From Chromobacterium paludis (lineage in GTDB: Bacteria; Pseudomonadota; Gammaproteobacteria; Burkholderiales; Chromobacteriaceae), in assembly GCF_008275125.1 (NCBI RefSeq), contig NZ_CP043473.1, forward strand, positions 682,001 through 746,000: a DNA stretch of 64,000 nucleotides, read 5' to 3'. The position numbers were made by a program, and so were the translations under genes. Shown in pieces: positions 1 through 9,282 of this stretch (position 1 is its first letter; each line of letters begins with the position of its first letter). The notes under the pieces were generated by a model. That model saw only the letters and a list, made by a program, of their open reading frames with translations. It had not been told where the DNA came from and did not search any database.

Positions 1-930
1 GGCCTGGCCGTGGTTGACCAGCACCAGCGCCTGCCTGTCGTGCACGCCGGCGTCGCCGTCGCGGTAGCCCTTCAGGCCGCATTGGTCTATCAGCCAGCCG
101 GCCGCCAGCTTGACCTGGCCGCCGGCGGCCGGGTAGTGCGGCAGATTGGGATGAGCGGCCAGCAGAGCCTGGGCTTGCGCGGCGGGAATGACCGGGTTCT
201 TGAAGAAGCTGCCCGCATTGCCCAGCACGGCCGGGTCCGGCAGCTTGCTTTGGCGGATGGCGATCACGGCGCGGCTGACATCCAGCGGCGTCGGCTCCGT
301 TATGCCGTCGGCGGCCAGCTGCTTGGCGATGTCGCCGTAGCCGGTGCGTAGGTCTGGGCGGCGGGACAGGCGGAAGCGCACCGCCGTCACCAGCAGCGTG
401 CCGGCCGCCTCATGCTTGAACACGCTGTCGCGGTAGCCGAAGCGGCAGTCCGCGTTGGACAGGACCAGCGCTTCGCCCTGCCGGTCCAGCCGCGCGCAGA
501 CTACCTCATGCAGATGGTCCTTCACCTCCACGCCGTAAGCGCCGATGTTTTGCACCGGGCTGGCGCCCACCGTGCCGGGGATCAGGCTCAGGTTTTCCAG
601 GCCGTACCAGCCTTGCGCCAGCGCATATTGAACGAAGCCGTGCCAGTTTTCGCCGGCGGCGGCCTCGACGATGACGGCGTCGCCATCCTCCGCCAGCAGC
701 CGGATGCCGGACAGTTCCATTTTGATCACCAGGCCCGGATAGTCTTGCGTCAACAGCAGATTGCTGCCGCCGCCCAGCCATAGCACGGGCCCTAGTCGAT
801 AGCGCGGATGGGCCAGCAGGGCGGGAAGGTCGGACAGGTCGCTCAGGCGGCAGAAGTGGGCGGCGCGGGCCGCCAGTCCAAAAGTATTGAAGGGACGCAG
901 GTCGACGTTTTCTTGAAACTGCAGAGTCAT
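1..930 (-). CDS. murB: UDP-N-acetylenolpyruvoylglucosamine reductase (MurB), 3' end cut by window edge
   Basis: This cytoplasmic flavoenzyme reduces UDP-GlcNAc-enolpyruvate to UDP-MurNAc with NADPH in peptidoglycan precursor synthesis. 310 codons are visible from ATG at 930, and the frame stays open to base 1. E. coli MurB is about 342 residues, so roughly 30 C-terminal residues are missing. Visible motifs are the FAD-binding stretch WLGGGSNLLL, the segment LIPGTVGASPVQNIGAYGVE typical of MurB, and NAGSFFKNP, which carries the catalytic serine. The start overlaps the stop of the MATE gene by four bases (ATGA, 927-930), so the two genes are probably translationally coupled. The identification is secure. 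Confidence 0.95.
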   Translation of the reverse strand, partial: MTLQFQENVDLRPFNTFGLAARAAHFCRLSDLSDLPALLAHPRYRLGPVLWLGGGSNLLLTQDYPGLVIKMELSGIRLLAEDGDAVIVEAAAGENWHGFVQYALAQGWYGLENLSLIPGTVGASPVQNIGAYGVEVKDHLHEVVCARLDRQGEALVLSNADCRFGYRDSVFKHEAAGTLLVTAVRFRLSRRPDLRTGYGDIAKQLAADGITEPTPLDVSRAVIAIRQSKLPDPAVLGNAGSFFKNPVIPAAQAQALLAAHPNLPHYPAAGGQVKLAAGWLIDQCGLKGYRDGDAGVHDRQALVLVNHGQA

Positions 931-2324
931 AGCAGGATTCCTTGGTCGCGGCGCAGCCGTTTTCTGCTGGCGCGGGCCAGATAATAAGTCAGCAGCAGGC
1001 CGGCCAGGCTGAGGCTGATCACCAGCGCGGTCCAGAAGCCGTAGATGCCCATGCGCGGCACGATCCAGTCGGTCAGGCCCAGCACGATGCCCAGGCCCAG
1101 CCCGGCCACCCAGAACGAGACGATGTGAATGGCCATCGGAATGGCGGTGAGCTTGTAGCCGCGCAAGGCGCCGGAGGCGATGGTCTGGGCGGCGTCGGTC
1201 AACTGGTAGACGGCGGCGAACAGCAGCAGCGTCATGCCCATGGCGATCACGCGCGGGTCTTGGCTATACATGCGCATGATGGGCTCGCGCAGCAGTAGCA
1301 CCAGGATCATGGCGCTGCCCGCCATGGCCAGGCCGATGGCCAGGCCGACGCCGGAAATGAAGCGCGCGGACTTGTAGTCGCCGGCGCCGGCGTGGTGGCC
1401 CACGCGCACCGACAGCGCGGTGGCCACGCTCTGCGGCAGCATGTAGATCAGGCTGGAGAAGTTCAGCACCGACTGGTGGGTGGCCACCACCACGGTGCCC
1501 AATTCGGCGATCAGCAGCGCGATGAAGGAAAACAGGCTCACTTCGACGAAGAAGGACAGGCCTATCGGCGCGCCCAGCTTGAAGAAGGCGGCGAAGCGGC
1601 CCCAGTCCGGCGCGGCGAGGCCAGCCAGGATGCGGCTGTCGCGGAAATGGCGGTGCCAGCTGACATAGGCCAGCAGGGCCAGGCAATTGAACCAGAACAC
1701 GATGCCGGTGGCCCAGCCGCAGCCGGCGCCGCCCATCTTGGGCAGGCCGAACAGGCCGTGGATCAGGATGTAGTTGAGCGGAATGTTCAAGGCCAGCGCC
1801 AACAGGCTGACTACCATGATGGGCTTGGGATGGCCCAGGCTGGAGGCGTAGGCGTGCAGCGCGCGGTGGACCATGGCCGCCGGCATGCCGATGGCGGCGC
1901 CGGTGACAAACAGCATCACCTTGTCCACCACGGGCGGCGGCAGGCTCAGCACATGGCGCAGCGGCGCCTCCAGCAGCAGCATCAGCAGCGCGCCCAGCGC
2001 GCCCAGCAGCAGGCCGAACCACATGCCCTGCGCGGCATCGCGGCCGAATTCGCGCGTTTCGCCGGCGCCAAGGTGGTGGGACAGGATGGGATTGAGCGCC
2101 GTCACCACGCCCATCAGCGTGACATAGACGGTGATGAACACGCTGGCGCCCAAGGACACGGCGGCCAGGTCGTCGGTGCCGACGCGGCCGGCCATGACGG
2201 TATCGACGAAGCCGGTGGCCACCTGGGCGATCTGGGCCACCATCATCGGCAGCGCGAGGCGCGCGATCTGGCGCGCCTCGGCCAGGATTTCATGGCGCGG
2301 GGCGCGATTGAGTTCGAACAGCAT
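927..2324 (-). CDS. MATE family (NorM-like) multidrug/cation antiporter
   Basis: This is a 465-aa polytopic membrane protein with about twelve hydrophobic segments. The N-terminal half carries the MATE signature region (ALPMMVAQIAQVATGFVDTV, then AGRVGTDDLAAVSLGASVF, near residues 24-65). The family exports cationic drugs or dyes, or toxic metabolites, against Na+ or H+. Length and the start at ATG 2324 fit NorM-type proteins. It lies directly upstream of murB with a four-base overlap, which is an unusual partner for a cell-wall gene. The substrate cannot be inferred. Confidence 0.9.
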   Translation of the reverse strand: MLFELNRAPRHEILAEARQIARLALPMMVAQIAQVATGFVDTVMAGRVGTDDLAAVSLGASVFITVYVTLMGVVTALNPILSHHLGAGETREFGRDAAQGMWFGLLLGALGALLMLLLEAPLRHVLSLPPPVVDKVMLFVTGAAIGMPAAMVHRALHAYASSLGHPKPIMVVSLLALALNIPLNYILIHGLFGLPKMGGAGCGWATGIVFWFNCLALLAYVSWHRHFRDSRILAGLAAPDWGRFAAFFKLGAPIGLSFFVEVSLFSFIALLIAELGTVVVATHQSVLNFSSLIYMLPQSVATALSVRVGHHAGAGDYKSARFISGVGLAIGLAMAGSAMILVLLLREPIMRMYSQDPRVIAMGMTLLLFAAVYQLTDAAQTIASGALRGYKLTAIPMAIHIVSFWVAGLGLGIVLGLTDWIVPRMGIYGFWTALVISLSLAGLLLTYYLARASRKRLRRDQGILL

Positions 2325-2391
2325 GTTGTTGCGGAGCGTGCGGCGGAAAAGCTTGATTATAGCCGCCGCGCCGCCATGCTGTCGCGCCGGG

Positions 2392-2691
2392 TCAGATCCT
2401 GACCGGCGGGTCGCGGCGCAGATCGCAGCTGATGATCAGCGCGTCGCCATAGCGGGCGTTGATCGCCAGCGCGTCGGCCAGGCTGATGTCCTGCACGGTC
2501 ACGTGCTGGTCGGCTTGCTCCACGTCATAACCTTGGTCACGGGCGAAGTCGGCGAGCGCATGCAGGGCATGCTCGTCGCCGGCGGGCAGGGGGGTGGCGC
2601 TCAGGCTGCCACAGAGGGGGCGAGGTCTTCCCACGGCATCAAAAATCGCAAAAGAGAAATCGGTATAGCTGTCTTGCAGGCAGTCGTACAT
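2392..2691 (-). CDS. Small protein of unknown function (99 aa)
   Basis: I do not recognise this family. The protein is acidic and soluble-looking, with no signal peptide or membrane segment. The middle is rich in alanine, aspartate and histidine, and the C-terminus is IISCDLRRDPPVRI. A good ribosome binding site (GGAGAG, about six bases upstream) precedes ATG 2691, which supports real translation. The gene is 67 bases upstream of the MATE gene on the same strand and could share its transcript. It is probably a lineage-specific hypothetical. Confidence 0.6.
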   Translation of the reverse strand: MYDCLQDSYTDFSFAIFDAVGRPRPLCGSLSATPLPAGDEHALHALADFARDQGYDVEQADQHVTVQDISLADALAINARYGDALIISCDLRRDPPVRI

Positions 2692-2999
2692 TTTGGCTCT
2701 CCAGGTTCGGTCGCGCTGCGCGTGCCGAGCCTGGCGGCCGGCGACGCTTTAGCAGGATTTTTCGGCGCCCTGCAAGTTGTCATTAACTCGGCGCCTGCCC
2801 CGACGGGGCGAACCAATTTGAAGCGGCATGCGGGAGAGCGATGCCGGCCAGCCATGAAAAAACCCGCTGGCCGTTAAAAGCGCAAGCGGGTTGATCCGTA
2901 TACGCTTTAGCTGGCATTTATCAAGCGCCCGCAAGCTGTGTCAAATCGGCGCATGTGGGCCAGAATATGCCGCTGGCAGAGGGCTGTCAAGCCCGCCGG
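2692..2999 (-). other. Intergenic stretch between kdpE and the small unknown gene
   Basis: These 308 bases hold the kdp operon terminator (2856-2892), a short GC hairpin GCCCC-GAC-GGGGC near 2810, and the presumed promoter region of the small gene starting at 2691. No convincing -35/-10 pair and no further coding sequence were found. Confidence 0.5.
2856..2892 (-). terminator. Intrinsic terminator downstream of kdpE
   Basis: Read on the minus strand, an 8-bp stem (AACCCGCT paired with AGCGGGTT, bases 2885-2892 and 2861-2868) encloses a 16-base loop and runs into a T tract (2857-2862). It lies about 110 bases after the kdpE stop, with no gene between, so it most likely ends the kdp operon transcript. 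Confidence 0.75.
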
Positions 3000-3716
3000 T
3001 CATTCCTCGGCCAGGGGCGGGGCGTTTTCCACCAGGCGGTAGCCGACGCCGGTTTCGGTGACGATGTGGCGCGGCATGGCGGGGTGCTCTTCCAGCTTTT
3101 GCCGCAAGTGGCCCATGTACACGCGCAGGTACTGGTTGTGCTCGGAGAAGGATGGCCCCCACACCGCCAGCAGCAGCTCGCGGTGGGTGATGACCTTGCC
3201 GGCGTTGCGGATCAGCGTGGAGAGCAGCCGGTATTCGATGGGCGTCAGATGCACCGGCGCCTCGCCCTTGCTCACCAGGCGGTTGACCAGGTCGATCTTG
3301 ATGTCGCCGAACTGGAAGGTTTGCTGCGGCGCGGAGCTGCCGTGGATGCGGCGGCGCAGCAAGACGCGGATGCGCGCCAGGCATTCGGCCACGCCGAAGG
3401 GCTTGGTCAGGTAGTCGTCGGCGCCGGCGTCCAGCGCCGCCACTTTCTCGGTTTCCTGGGTGCGCGCCGACAGCACCAGAATGGGAATGTCGGTCCATTC
3501 GCGCAGGCTCTGGATCACGTCTATGCCGTTCATGTCCGGCAGGCCCAAGTCCAGGATGGCCAGGTCCGGCTTGCGGGTGGCGACTTCTATCTGGCCTTGC
3601 TTGCCGGTTTCGGCCTCGTAAACCGTGAGGTTTTCTTCTTCCAGCGCGGCGGACAGGAAGCGGCGGATAGGCTTCTCGTCCTCGATGATCACTACGGAAA
3701 TCGGTGCGTCGTTCAT
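3000..3716 (-). CDS. kdpE: KdpE, OmpR-family response regulator of the kdp operon
   Basis: This 238-aa two-domain regulator has an N-terminal receiver with acidic pocket IEDE (11-14), phosphoacceptor Asp56 in LAILDLGLPDMNG and a TKPF lysine near 105. The C-terminal OmpR/PhoB winged helix includes VHLTPIEYRLL and GVGYRL. KdpE is phosphorylated by KdpD under potassium limitation or osmotic upshift and activates kdp transcription. The gene lies 20 bases after kdpD on the same strand, as the last gene of the operon. The matching operator upstream of the operon is listed at 11354-11370. Confidence 0.96.
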   Translation of the reverse strand: MNDAPISVVIIEDEKPIRRFLSAALEEENLTVYEAETGKQGQIEVATRKPDLAILDLGLPDMNGIDVIQSLREWTDIPILVLSARTQETEKVAALDAGADDYLTKPFGVAECLARIRVLLRRRIHGSSAPQQTFQFGDIKIDLVNRLVSKGEAPVHLTPIEYRLLSTLIRNAGKVITHRELLLAVWGPSFSEHNQYLRVYMGHLRQKLEEHPAMPRHIVTETGVGYRLVENAPPLAEE

Positions 3717-3736
3717 GGCGTATCGCTCTTGTGGTT

Positions 3737-6424
3737 TCAGGCGTCTTCCGGCGGCAGCTCGGGCGGCGCGCCGGCCGGCAGCGTGAAGGAGAAGCGGGCG
3801 CCGTGCGGCTGCGCGTTGCCGGCCTCTATCGTTCCGCCGTGGTTTTCTATGATGGCGCGGCAGATGGCCAGCCCCAGCCCCACGCCGGGGGTGGTGGATT
3901 CGGGCGCGCCGCGCGTGAATTTGTCGAAGGCCCGCTGCTCCATATTGGCCGGCAGGCCGGGGCCGTCGTCGCTCACGGTGATGCGGACCTTGTCGCCGTC
4001 GTGGCTGGCGGCCAGCTCGATGCGCGAGCCGGCCGGCGTGTACTTGCCGGCGTTTTCCAGCAGATTGACCAGCACGCGTTCTATCAGCACCGCGTCGTAC
4101 TCCAGCACCGGCAGGTCATGGCTCAGCCTCAGCTCCAGCCGGTGATGGCGCAGGCTGCGCTCGCAGGCGCGCACGGCGCTGCCCACCACCTCGTCCAGCA
4201 ACTGCCACTCCTTGTTCAGCTTGACGCCGGATTGCAGCCTGGCCATGTCCAATAGATTGGTCACCAACTTGTTCATGCGCAGCGCCTCGTCCTGGATGGA
4301 CTGCGCGATGTCGGCCTGCTGCTCCGGCGGCAGATGCGGCGAATTCAGCATATTGGCCAGGCCCAGCATGGTGGTCAGCGGCGTGCGCAGATCGTGGGAT
4401 ACGACGGACAATACGCTGTTGCGCAGTCGTTCCGACTCCATCGCCACGATGGCGTCCTGCGCCACCTCCACGTAATGCACGCGCTCCAACGCCAGCGCGA
4501 TCTGGGCGGCGCAGGTTTCCAGCAAGCGCTGCTGTTCCGGCAGGAAGGCGTGGATGGTTTCCTCGGGCAGCAGGGCGATGACGCCGCGCACGCGCATTGG
4601 CGCCTTCAGCGGCACGTAGAGCGCGGCGTTGGAGGGCAGCGTGTTGGTGCCGAGCCCGGCGGGCTGCAGATTGTCGAAGACCCATTGCGCCACGCCGGTA
4701 TCGGCATCATTGCCGTTTTCGGTGGCCGCGCGCAGCTGGTCTTCGCTATTGGGGATGAACAGCATCACCTTGGCGCGGAACAGCGGTTCCAGCTGGCCGA
4801 TGGCGGTTTCTATGATTTGCGAGGCCGTCAGCGCGCTGGCCAGCTCGCGGCCCAGGTCGTACAGCGCGCGGGTGCGCCGTTCGCGATAGGTGGCGATGGT
4901 GGCTTCGAAGCGGAAGCGGGCGGTCAGCTGGCTGATGACCAGCGCCACCACGAGCATGACGATGAAGGTTAGCAGATACTGGGTGTCCGATACCGCAAAC
5001 GACAGCTGGGGCGGCACGAAGAAAAAATCGAAGGCGGCGACGGACAGGAAGGACGCCAGCACGCCGGGGCCGCGGCCGTAGCGGGTGGCGATCAGCACCA
5101 CCGCCAGCAGATGCACCATGATGACGTTGGACAACGCGAAGTAGGGCACCAGCAGGTGGTTGAGCTCGGTGGTGGCGAAGCAGATGGCGGTGGCGGCCAG
5201 ATAGCCGCGCCGCGCCTTGCCGTCCTCGTCCTCGCCGAACAGCAGGCTGCGCACGCGCTTGCCGCGGCGCTCGGTTTCGTCCTCCAGATCATGCGCCACC
5301 ACGTAAACGTCGACATCGCCGGACTGCCGGGTCAGCTCATTGACCAGCGAGCCCTGCCATAGCCGCGCCAGCGCGCTGCGCGCGGATTTTCCCACTACCA
5401 GCTTGGACACGTTGCGGGTGCGGGCGTAGGCCAGCAGGGTGGCGGCCAGCTCGCTGCCGCCCAGCACCGTGGTTTCGGCGCCCAGCTCCTGCGCCAGTTT
5501 CAGGCCTTTCAGAATGCGCGCGCGTTGTTCTTCGGGCAGTCTTTGCAGATGCGGCGTTTCCACGTAAACGGCGATCCAGTCCGCGTCCAGATTGGCGGCC
5601 AGCCGCTTGGTGCTGCGGACCAGCTTTTCCGTGCCTGGCCCCGGTCCGACGCAGACCAGCAGCCGCTCGCGGGCGTGCCAGACCGGGGTGATGGACTGGT
5701 CGGCGCGGTAGGCGCGCATCTGCGCGTCCACCCGGTCTGCGGTGCGGCGCAGCGCCAACTCGCGCAAGGCCAAGAGATTGCCCTTGCGGAAGAAGTTCTT
5801 GACCGCGCGTTCCGCCTGGTGCGGCACGTAGACCTTGCCGGCGGCGAGGCGGGACTGCAGCTCGTCCGGCGGCAAATCCACCAGAGAGACTTCATCGGCC
5901 ATGTCGAACACATGATCGGGCAGCGTTTCCCTGACGATGATGCCGGTGATCTGGCCGACAACATCGTTAAGGCTCTCAAGGTGCTGCACGTTGAGAGTGG
6001 TGTAGACGTCGATGCCCGCGGCGAGCAACTCCTCCACATCCTGCCAGCGCTTGGGATGGCGCGAGCCGGGCACGTTGGAGTGGGCGAACTCGTCCATCAG
6101 GATCAACTGCGGCTTCCGCGCCAGCGCCTGGTCGATGTCGAATTCCGACAAGGCGTGGCCCTTGTATTCGATGCGGCTGGGCGGCAGCACTTCCAGGCCT
6201 TCCAGCTGCGCCTCGGTTTCCTTGCGGCCGTGGGTCTCCACCACGCCGATCAGCACCCTGACGCCTTCTTGCTGCTTGACGCGCGCGGCGGCCAGCATGG
6301 CGAAGGTCTTGCCCACGCCGGCGCAGGCGCCGAAGAAAATCTTCAGCCTGCCGCGCTGCGCTTCCAGCGCTTCGCGTTTCAGCTCGTCAAGCAGGGCATC
6401 CGGGTCGGGGCGCTGATCGGTCAT
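3737..6424 (-). CDS. kdpD: KdpD, potassium-sensing histidine kinase
   Basis: The protein has 895 aa with the full KdpD layout. The N-terminal KdpD domain carries Walker A FGACAGVGKT (31-40) and LMDEFAHSNVPGSRH (109-123). A universal-stress-like domain follows at about 250-375, then four closely spaced membrane segments (about 408-500) and a GAF-like region (about 525-645). The kinase core has His677 in VVSHDLRTPL, N-box NLLENAGKY (787-795), DDGPG (819-823) and GVGLGL (847-852). It is bound in the inner membrane, and its phosphatase and kinase balance toward KdpE responds to potassium. It starts six bases after the kdpC stop. All catalytic boxes are intact. Confidence 0.97.
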   Translation of the reverse strand: MTDQRPDPDALLDELKREALEAQRGRLKIFFGACAGVGKTFAMLAAARVKQQEGVRVLIGVVETHGRKETEAQLEGLEVLPPSRIEYKGHALSEFDIDQALARKPQLILMDEFAHSNVPGSRHPKRWQDVEELLAAGIDVYTTLNVQHLESLNDVVGQITGIIVRETLPDHVFDMADEVSLVDLPPDELQSRLAAGKVYVPHQAERAVKNFFRKGNLLALRELALRRTADRVDAQMRAYRADQSITPVWHARERLLVCVGPGPGTEKLVRSTKRLAANLDADWIAVYVETPHLQRLPEEQRARILKGLKLAQELGAETTVLGGSELAATLLAYARTRNVSKLVVGKSARSALARLWQGSLVNELTRQSGDVDVYVVAHDLEDETERRGKRVRSLLFGEDEDGKARRGYLAATAICFATTELNHLLVPYFALSNVIMVHLLAVVLIATRYGRGPGVLASFLSVAAFDFFFVPPQLSFAVSDTQYLLTFIVMLVVALVISQLTARFRFEATIATYRERRTRALYDLGRELASALTASQIIETAIGQLEPLFRAKVMLFIPNSEDQLRAATENGNDADTGVAQWVFDNLQPAGLGTNTLPSNAALYVPLKAPMRVRGVIALLPEETIHAFLPEQQRLLETCAAQIALALERVHYVEVAQDAIVAMESERLRNSVLSVVSHDLRTPLTTMLGLANMLNSPHLPPEQQADIAQSIQDEALRMNKLVTNLLDMARLQSGVKLNKEWQLLDEVVGSAVRACERSLRHHRLELRLSHDLPVLEYDAVLIERVLVNLLENAGKYTPAGSRIELAASHDGDKVRITVSDDGPGLPANMEQRAFDKFTRGAPESTTPGVGLGLAICRAIIENHGGTIEAGNAQPHGARFSFTLPAGAPPELPPEDA

Positions 6425-6430
6425 GGGGGC

Positions 6431-7009
6431 TTAGGCCTTCTTGGAGAGTTGGTCCAGCGCCAGATTCAGTTCCAGCACATTGATGCGCGGCTCGCCGAGC
6501 AGGCCGAAGGTTTCGCCTGTGATATGGCTGTCCACCAGCTGGCGCACCGTGCTTGCCGGCAGTTTACGCGCGGCGGCCACGCGGTCAACTTGGTAGTAGG
6601 CGGCGGCCACGGAAATGTCGGGGTCCAGGCCGCTGGCGGAGGCGGTGGCCAGATCCACCGGCACCAGGCCGGTCTGGGTCGGGTGCGCCTTGCGCAGATT
6701 GTCGACATTGCCCTTGACTGCGTCCAGCTGGGCCTTGTTGGTCGGACCCAGATTGGAGCCGCCGGAGCTGCCGGCATTGTACGGCATCGGGCTGGTGGCC
6801 GACGGACGGCCCCAGAAGTACCGTTCGCCGCTGAAGTTCTGGCCGATCAGGCGCGAACCCACCACTTTGCCGTCTTGGGTGATCAGGCTGCCGTTGGCTT
6901 GCGCTGGGAACACCGCCTGGGCGATGCCGGTGGTGGCCAGCGGGTAGGCCAGGCCGGTGAGCAGCGACAGGCCGCCGAAGATCACCAGCAGGGGACGTAT
7001 GACTTTCAC
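6431..7009 (-). CDS. kdpC: KdpC, potassium-transporting ATPase subunit C
   Basis: KdpC is the single-span subunit that links KdpA and KdpB and raises ATP affinity. Visible family motifs are one N-terminal membrane segment ([19 protein letters not shown]), [52 protein letters not shown] and the C-terminal [12 protein letters not shown] chose the GTG at 7009 because AAAGGA lies five bases upstream and the protein then begins like E. coli KdpC. An in-frame ATG at 7024 is the alternative and has a weaker ribosome site. The farther upstream ATG at 7090 would add an arginine-rich leader and is unlikely. Confidence 0.93.
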   Translation of the reverse strand: MKVIRPLLVIFGGLSLLTGLAYPLATTGIAQAVFPAQANGSLITQDGKVVGSRLIGQNFSGERYFWGRPSATSPMPYNAGSSGGSNLGPTNKAQLDAVKGNVDNLRKAHPTQTGLVPVDLATASASGLDPDISVAAAYYQVDRVAAARKLPASTVRQLVDSHITGETFGLLGEPRINVLELNLALDQLSKKA

Positions 7010-7036
7010 GATAATCCTTTCCATTCTCTTGGCGAG

Positions 7037-7114
7037 GGGCCCGCGCCGCTTGCTTGCGCGGCGGGCCCGCCTTCGCCCGGTTCCCGGCATGCCGGGGGGA
7101 TGCCCCGGAACCGG
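7037..7114 (-). other. Structured spacer between kdpB and kdpC
   Basis: The 126-base gap between kdpB and kdpC contains two inverted repeats: GGGCCCGC/GCGGGCCC (7037-7044 and 7061-7068) and CCGGTTCC/GGAACCGG (7077-7084 and 7107-7114). Neither is followed by a T tract. They may be mRNA stability or processing elements, or attenuators, within the operon. This is inferred from the sequence alone. Confidence 0.5.
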
Positions 7115-7135
7115 TCCGGGAACCTGGTTAGCCTG

Positions 7136-9256
7136 TTACACCAGACCCAGCGCGCCCAGCGTCAGGTCAATTACCTTGATGCCGGCGAACGGAACCAAGA
7201 GGCCGCCCAGGCCGTAGACCAGCAGATTGCCGCGCAGCAGTTCGGCCGCGCTCTTGGCGTGGTACTTCACGCCCTTCAGCGCCAGCGGGATCAGGAACAC
7301 GATGATGACGGCGTTGAAGATCACAGCGGACAGGATGGCGGAGGCCGGGCTGTTCAGGCCCATCACGTTCAGCGCGTTCAGCTGCGGGTAAGTGCTGGCG
7401 AACGCCGCCGGGATGATGGCGAAGTACTTGGCCACGTCGTTGGCGATGGAGAAGGTGGTCAGCGAGCCGCGCGTCATCAGCATCTGCTTGCCGATCTCCA
7501 CGATTTCGATCAGCTTGGTGGGGTTGGAGTCCAAGTCCACCATATTGCCGGCTTCCTTGGCCGCCTGGGTGCCGGTGTTCATCGCCACCGCCACGTCGGC
7601 TTGGGCCAGCGCGGGGGCGTCGTTGGTGCCGTCGCCGGTCATCGCCACCAGCTTGCCTTCCGCCTGATGGCTGCGGATCAGCTTGAGCTTGGCTTCCGGC
7701 GTCGCTTCGGCCAGGAAGTCGTCCACGCCGGCTTCCGCGGCGATGGCGGCCGCAGTCAGCGGGTTGTCGCCGGTGATCATCACTGTCTTGATGCCCATTT
7801 GGCGCAGCTCGGCGAAGCGTTCCTTGATGCCGCCCTTGACGATGTCCTTCAGCTCGATCACGCCCAGGGCGCGCTTGCCTTCGGCCACCAGCAGCGGGGT
7901 GGAGCCGCGACGGGCCACTTCCTCGGCGCTTTTCGCCAGCGCGTCCGGGAACTGGCCGCCCTGTTCGGCGATGTGGCGGCGGATGGCGTCGATGGCGCCC
8001 TTGCGGATCTGGCGGCCGTCGTAGTCTATGCCGGACATGCGCGTTTGCGCGGTGAACGGGATGAACGCGGCTTCATGGCTGGCCAGTTGGCGCTCGCGCA
8101 GATTGAATTTCTGCTTGGCCAGCACCACCACGCTGCGGCCTTCCGGCGTTTCATCGGCCAGGGAGGCGAGCTGGGCGGCGTCGGCCAGGTCTTTCTCCGA
8201 CACGCCCGGCGCCGGAATGAAGGCCGACGCTTGGCGGTTGCCCAGGGTGATGGTGCCGGTCTTGTCCAGCAACAGCACGTCCACGTCGCCGGCGGCTTCC
8301 ACCGCGCGGCCAGAGGTGGCGATCACATTGGCGCCCATCATGCGGCTCATGCCGGCCACGCCGATGGCGGACAACAGGCCGCCGATGGTGGTGGGGATCA
8401 GGCAGACCAGCAGGGCCACTAGGGTGGTGATGCTGATCGGGCTGCCGGCCTTGGCCGCTTCCACACTGAACAAGGAGAAGGGCAGCAGGGTGACGGTCAC
8501 AATCAGGAACACGATGGTCAGCGCCACCAGCAAGATGGTCAACGCGATCTCGTTCGGCGTCTTCTGGCGCTTGGCGCCTTCCACCATCGCGATCATGCGG
8601 TCGAGGAAGGTTTCGCCCGGATTGACGGTGATTTTCACCACGATCCAGTCGGACAGCACGCGGGTGCCGCCGGTGACGGAGGAGAAGTCGCCGCCGGACT
8701 CGCGTATCACCGGCGCGGATTCGCCAGTGATGGCGGATTCGTCGACCGAGGCCACGCCTTCCACCACTTCGCCGTCCACCGGGATCACGTCGCCGGCTTC
8801 CACCAGCACGAAGTCGCCCTTGCGCAGGCTGGTGCCGTCGACGATGCTCTTGGCCGCGCCGTGATTGCCGCCGGCCAGTTTCTTGGCCACCACGTTCTTC
8901 TTGGCGGAGCGCAGGCTGGCGGCCTGGGCCTTGCTGCGGCCTTCGGCCAGCGCCTCGGCGAAGTTGGCGAACAGCACGGTGAACCACAGCCACAGCGCCA
9001 CCGCCAGGATAAAGCCGGAGGAGGCTTCGCCGTGTCCGCTCAGCGACTGCAGCCACAGGCCGGTGGTCAGGATGCTGCCCACGTAAACCACGAACATCAC
9101 CGGGTTGCGCCACTGGGTGCGCGGCGACAGCTTCTTGAACGAGTCGACGATGGCCGGCTTCACCAGCGTCGGGTCCAGCATGGACTTGCTCGCGCTCTTG
9201 TGGCCGCCGACCGTCGGGTCGGCTGCCAGCATATTGGAATGATTCTTGTCGTTCAT
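7136..9256 (-). CDS. kdpB: KdpB, P-type ATPase catalytic subunit
   Basis: This 706-aa P-type ATPase powers potassium uptake through KdpA. Key features are the actuator loop TGES (177-180), the phosphorylation motif DKTGTITLG with Asp331, the hinge motif [20 protein letters not shown], and the membrane motif [15 protein letters not shown] (about residues 285-299). The N-terminus is cytoplasmic and polar, and about seven membrane segments are visible. Length exceeds E. coli KdpB (682 aa) slightly, mainly at the N-terminus. It sits 26 bases after kdpA in the same operon. Confidence 0.97.
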   Translation of the reverse strand: MNDKNHSNMLAADPTVGGHKSASKSMLDPTLVKPAIVDSFKKLSPRTQWRNPVMFVVYVGSILTTGLWLQSLSGHGEASSGFILAVALWLWFTVLFANFAEALAEGRSKAQAASLRSAKKNVVAKKLAGGNHGAAKSIVDGTSLRKGDFVLVEAGDVIPVDGEVVEGVASVDESAITGESAPVIRESGGDFSSVTGGTRVLSDWIVVKITVNPGETFLDRMIAMVEGAKRQKTPNEIALTILLVALTIVFLIVTVTLLPFSLFSVEAAKAGSPISITTLVALLVCLIPTTIGGLLSAIGVAGMSRMMGANVIATSGRAVEAAGDVDVLLLDKTGTITLGNRQASAFIPAPGVSEKDLADAAQLASLADETPEGRSVVVLAKQKFNLRERQLASHEAAFIPFTAQTRMSGIDYDGRQIRKGAIDAIRRHIAEQGGQFPDALAKSAEEVARRGSTPLLVAEGKRALGVIELKDIVKGGIKERFAELRQMGIKTVMITGDNPLTAAAIAAEAGVDDFLAEATPEAKLKLIRSHQAEGKLVAMTGDGTNDAPALAQADVAVAMNTGTQAAKEAGNMVDLDSNPTKLIEIVEIGKQMLMTRGSLTTFSIANDVAKYFAIIPAAFASTYPQLNALNVMGLNSPASAILSAVIFNAVIIVFLIPLALKGVKYHAKSAAELLRGNLLVYGLGGLLVPFAGIKVIDLTLGALGLV

Positions 9257-9282
9257 ATCGAGTTTCCTTGACTGACGGGCGC

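Noticed and set aside
5525..8422. 965-codon open frame on the plus strand across kdpD, kdpC and kdpB
   Set aside because: It is antisense to three well-supported genes. Its translation is rich in Gln, His, Arg and Ala typical of GC-driven antisense frames. There is no ribosome site and no domain.
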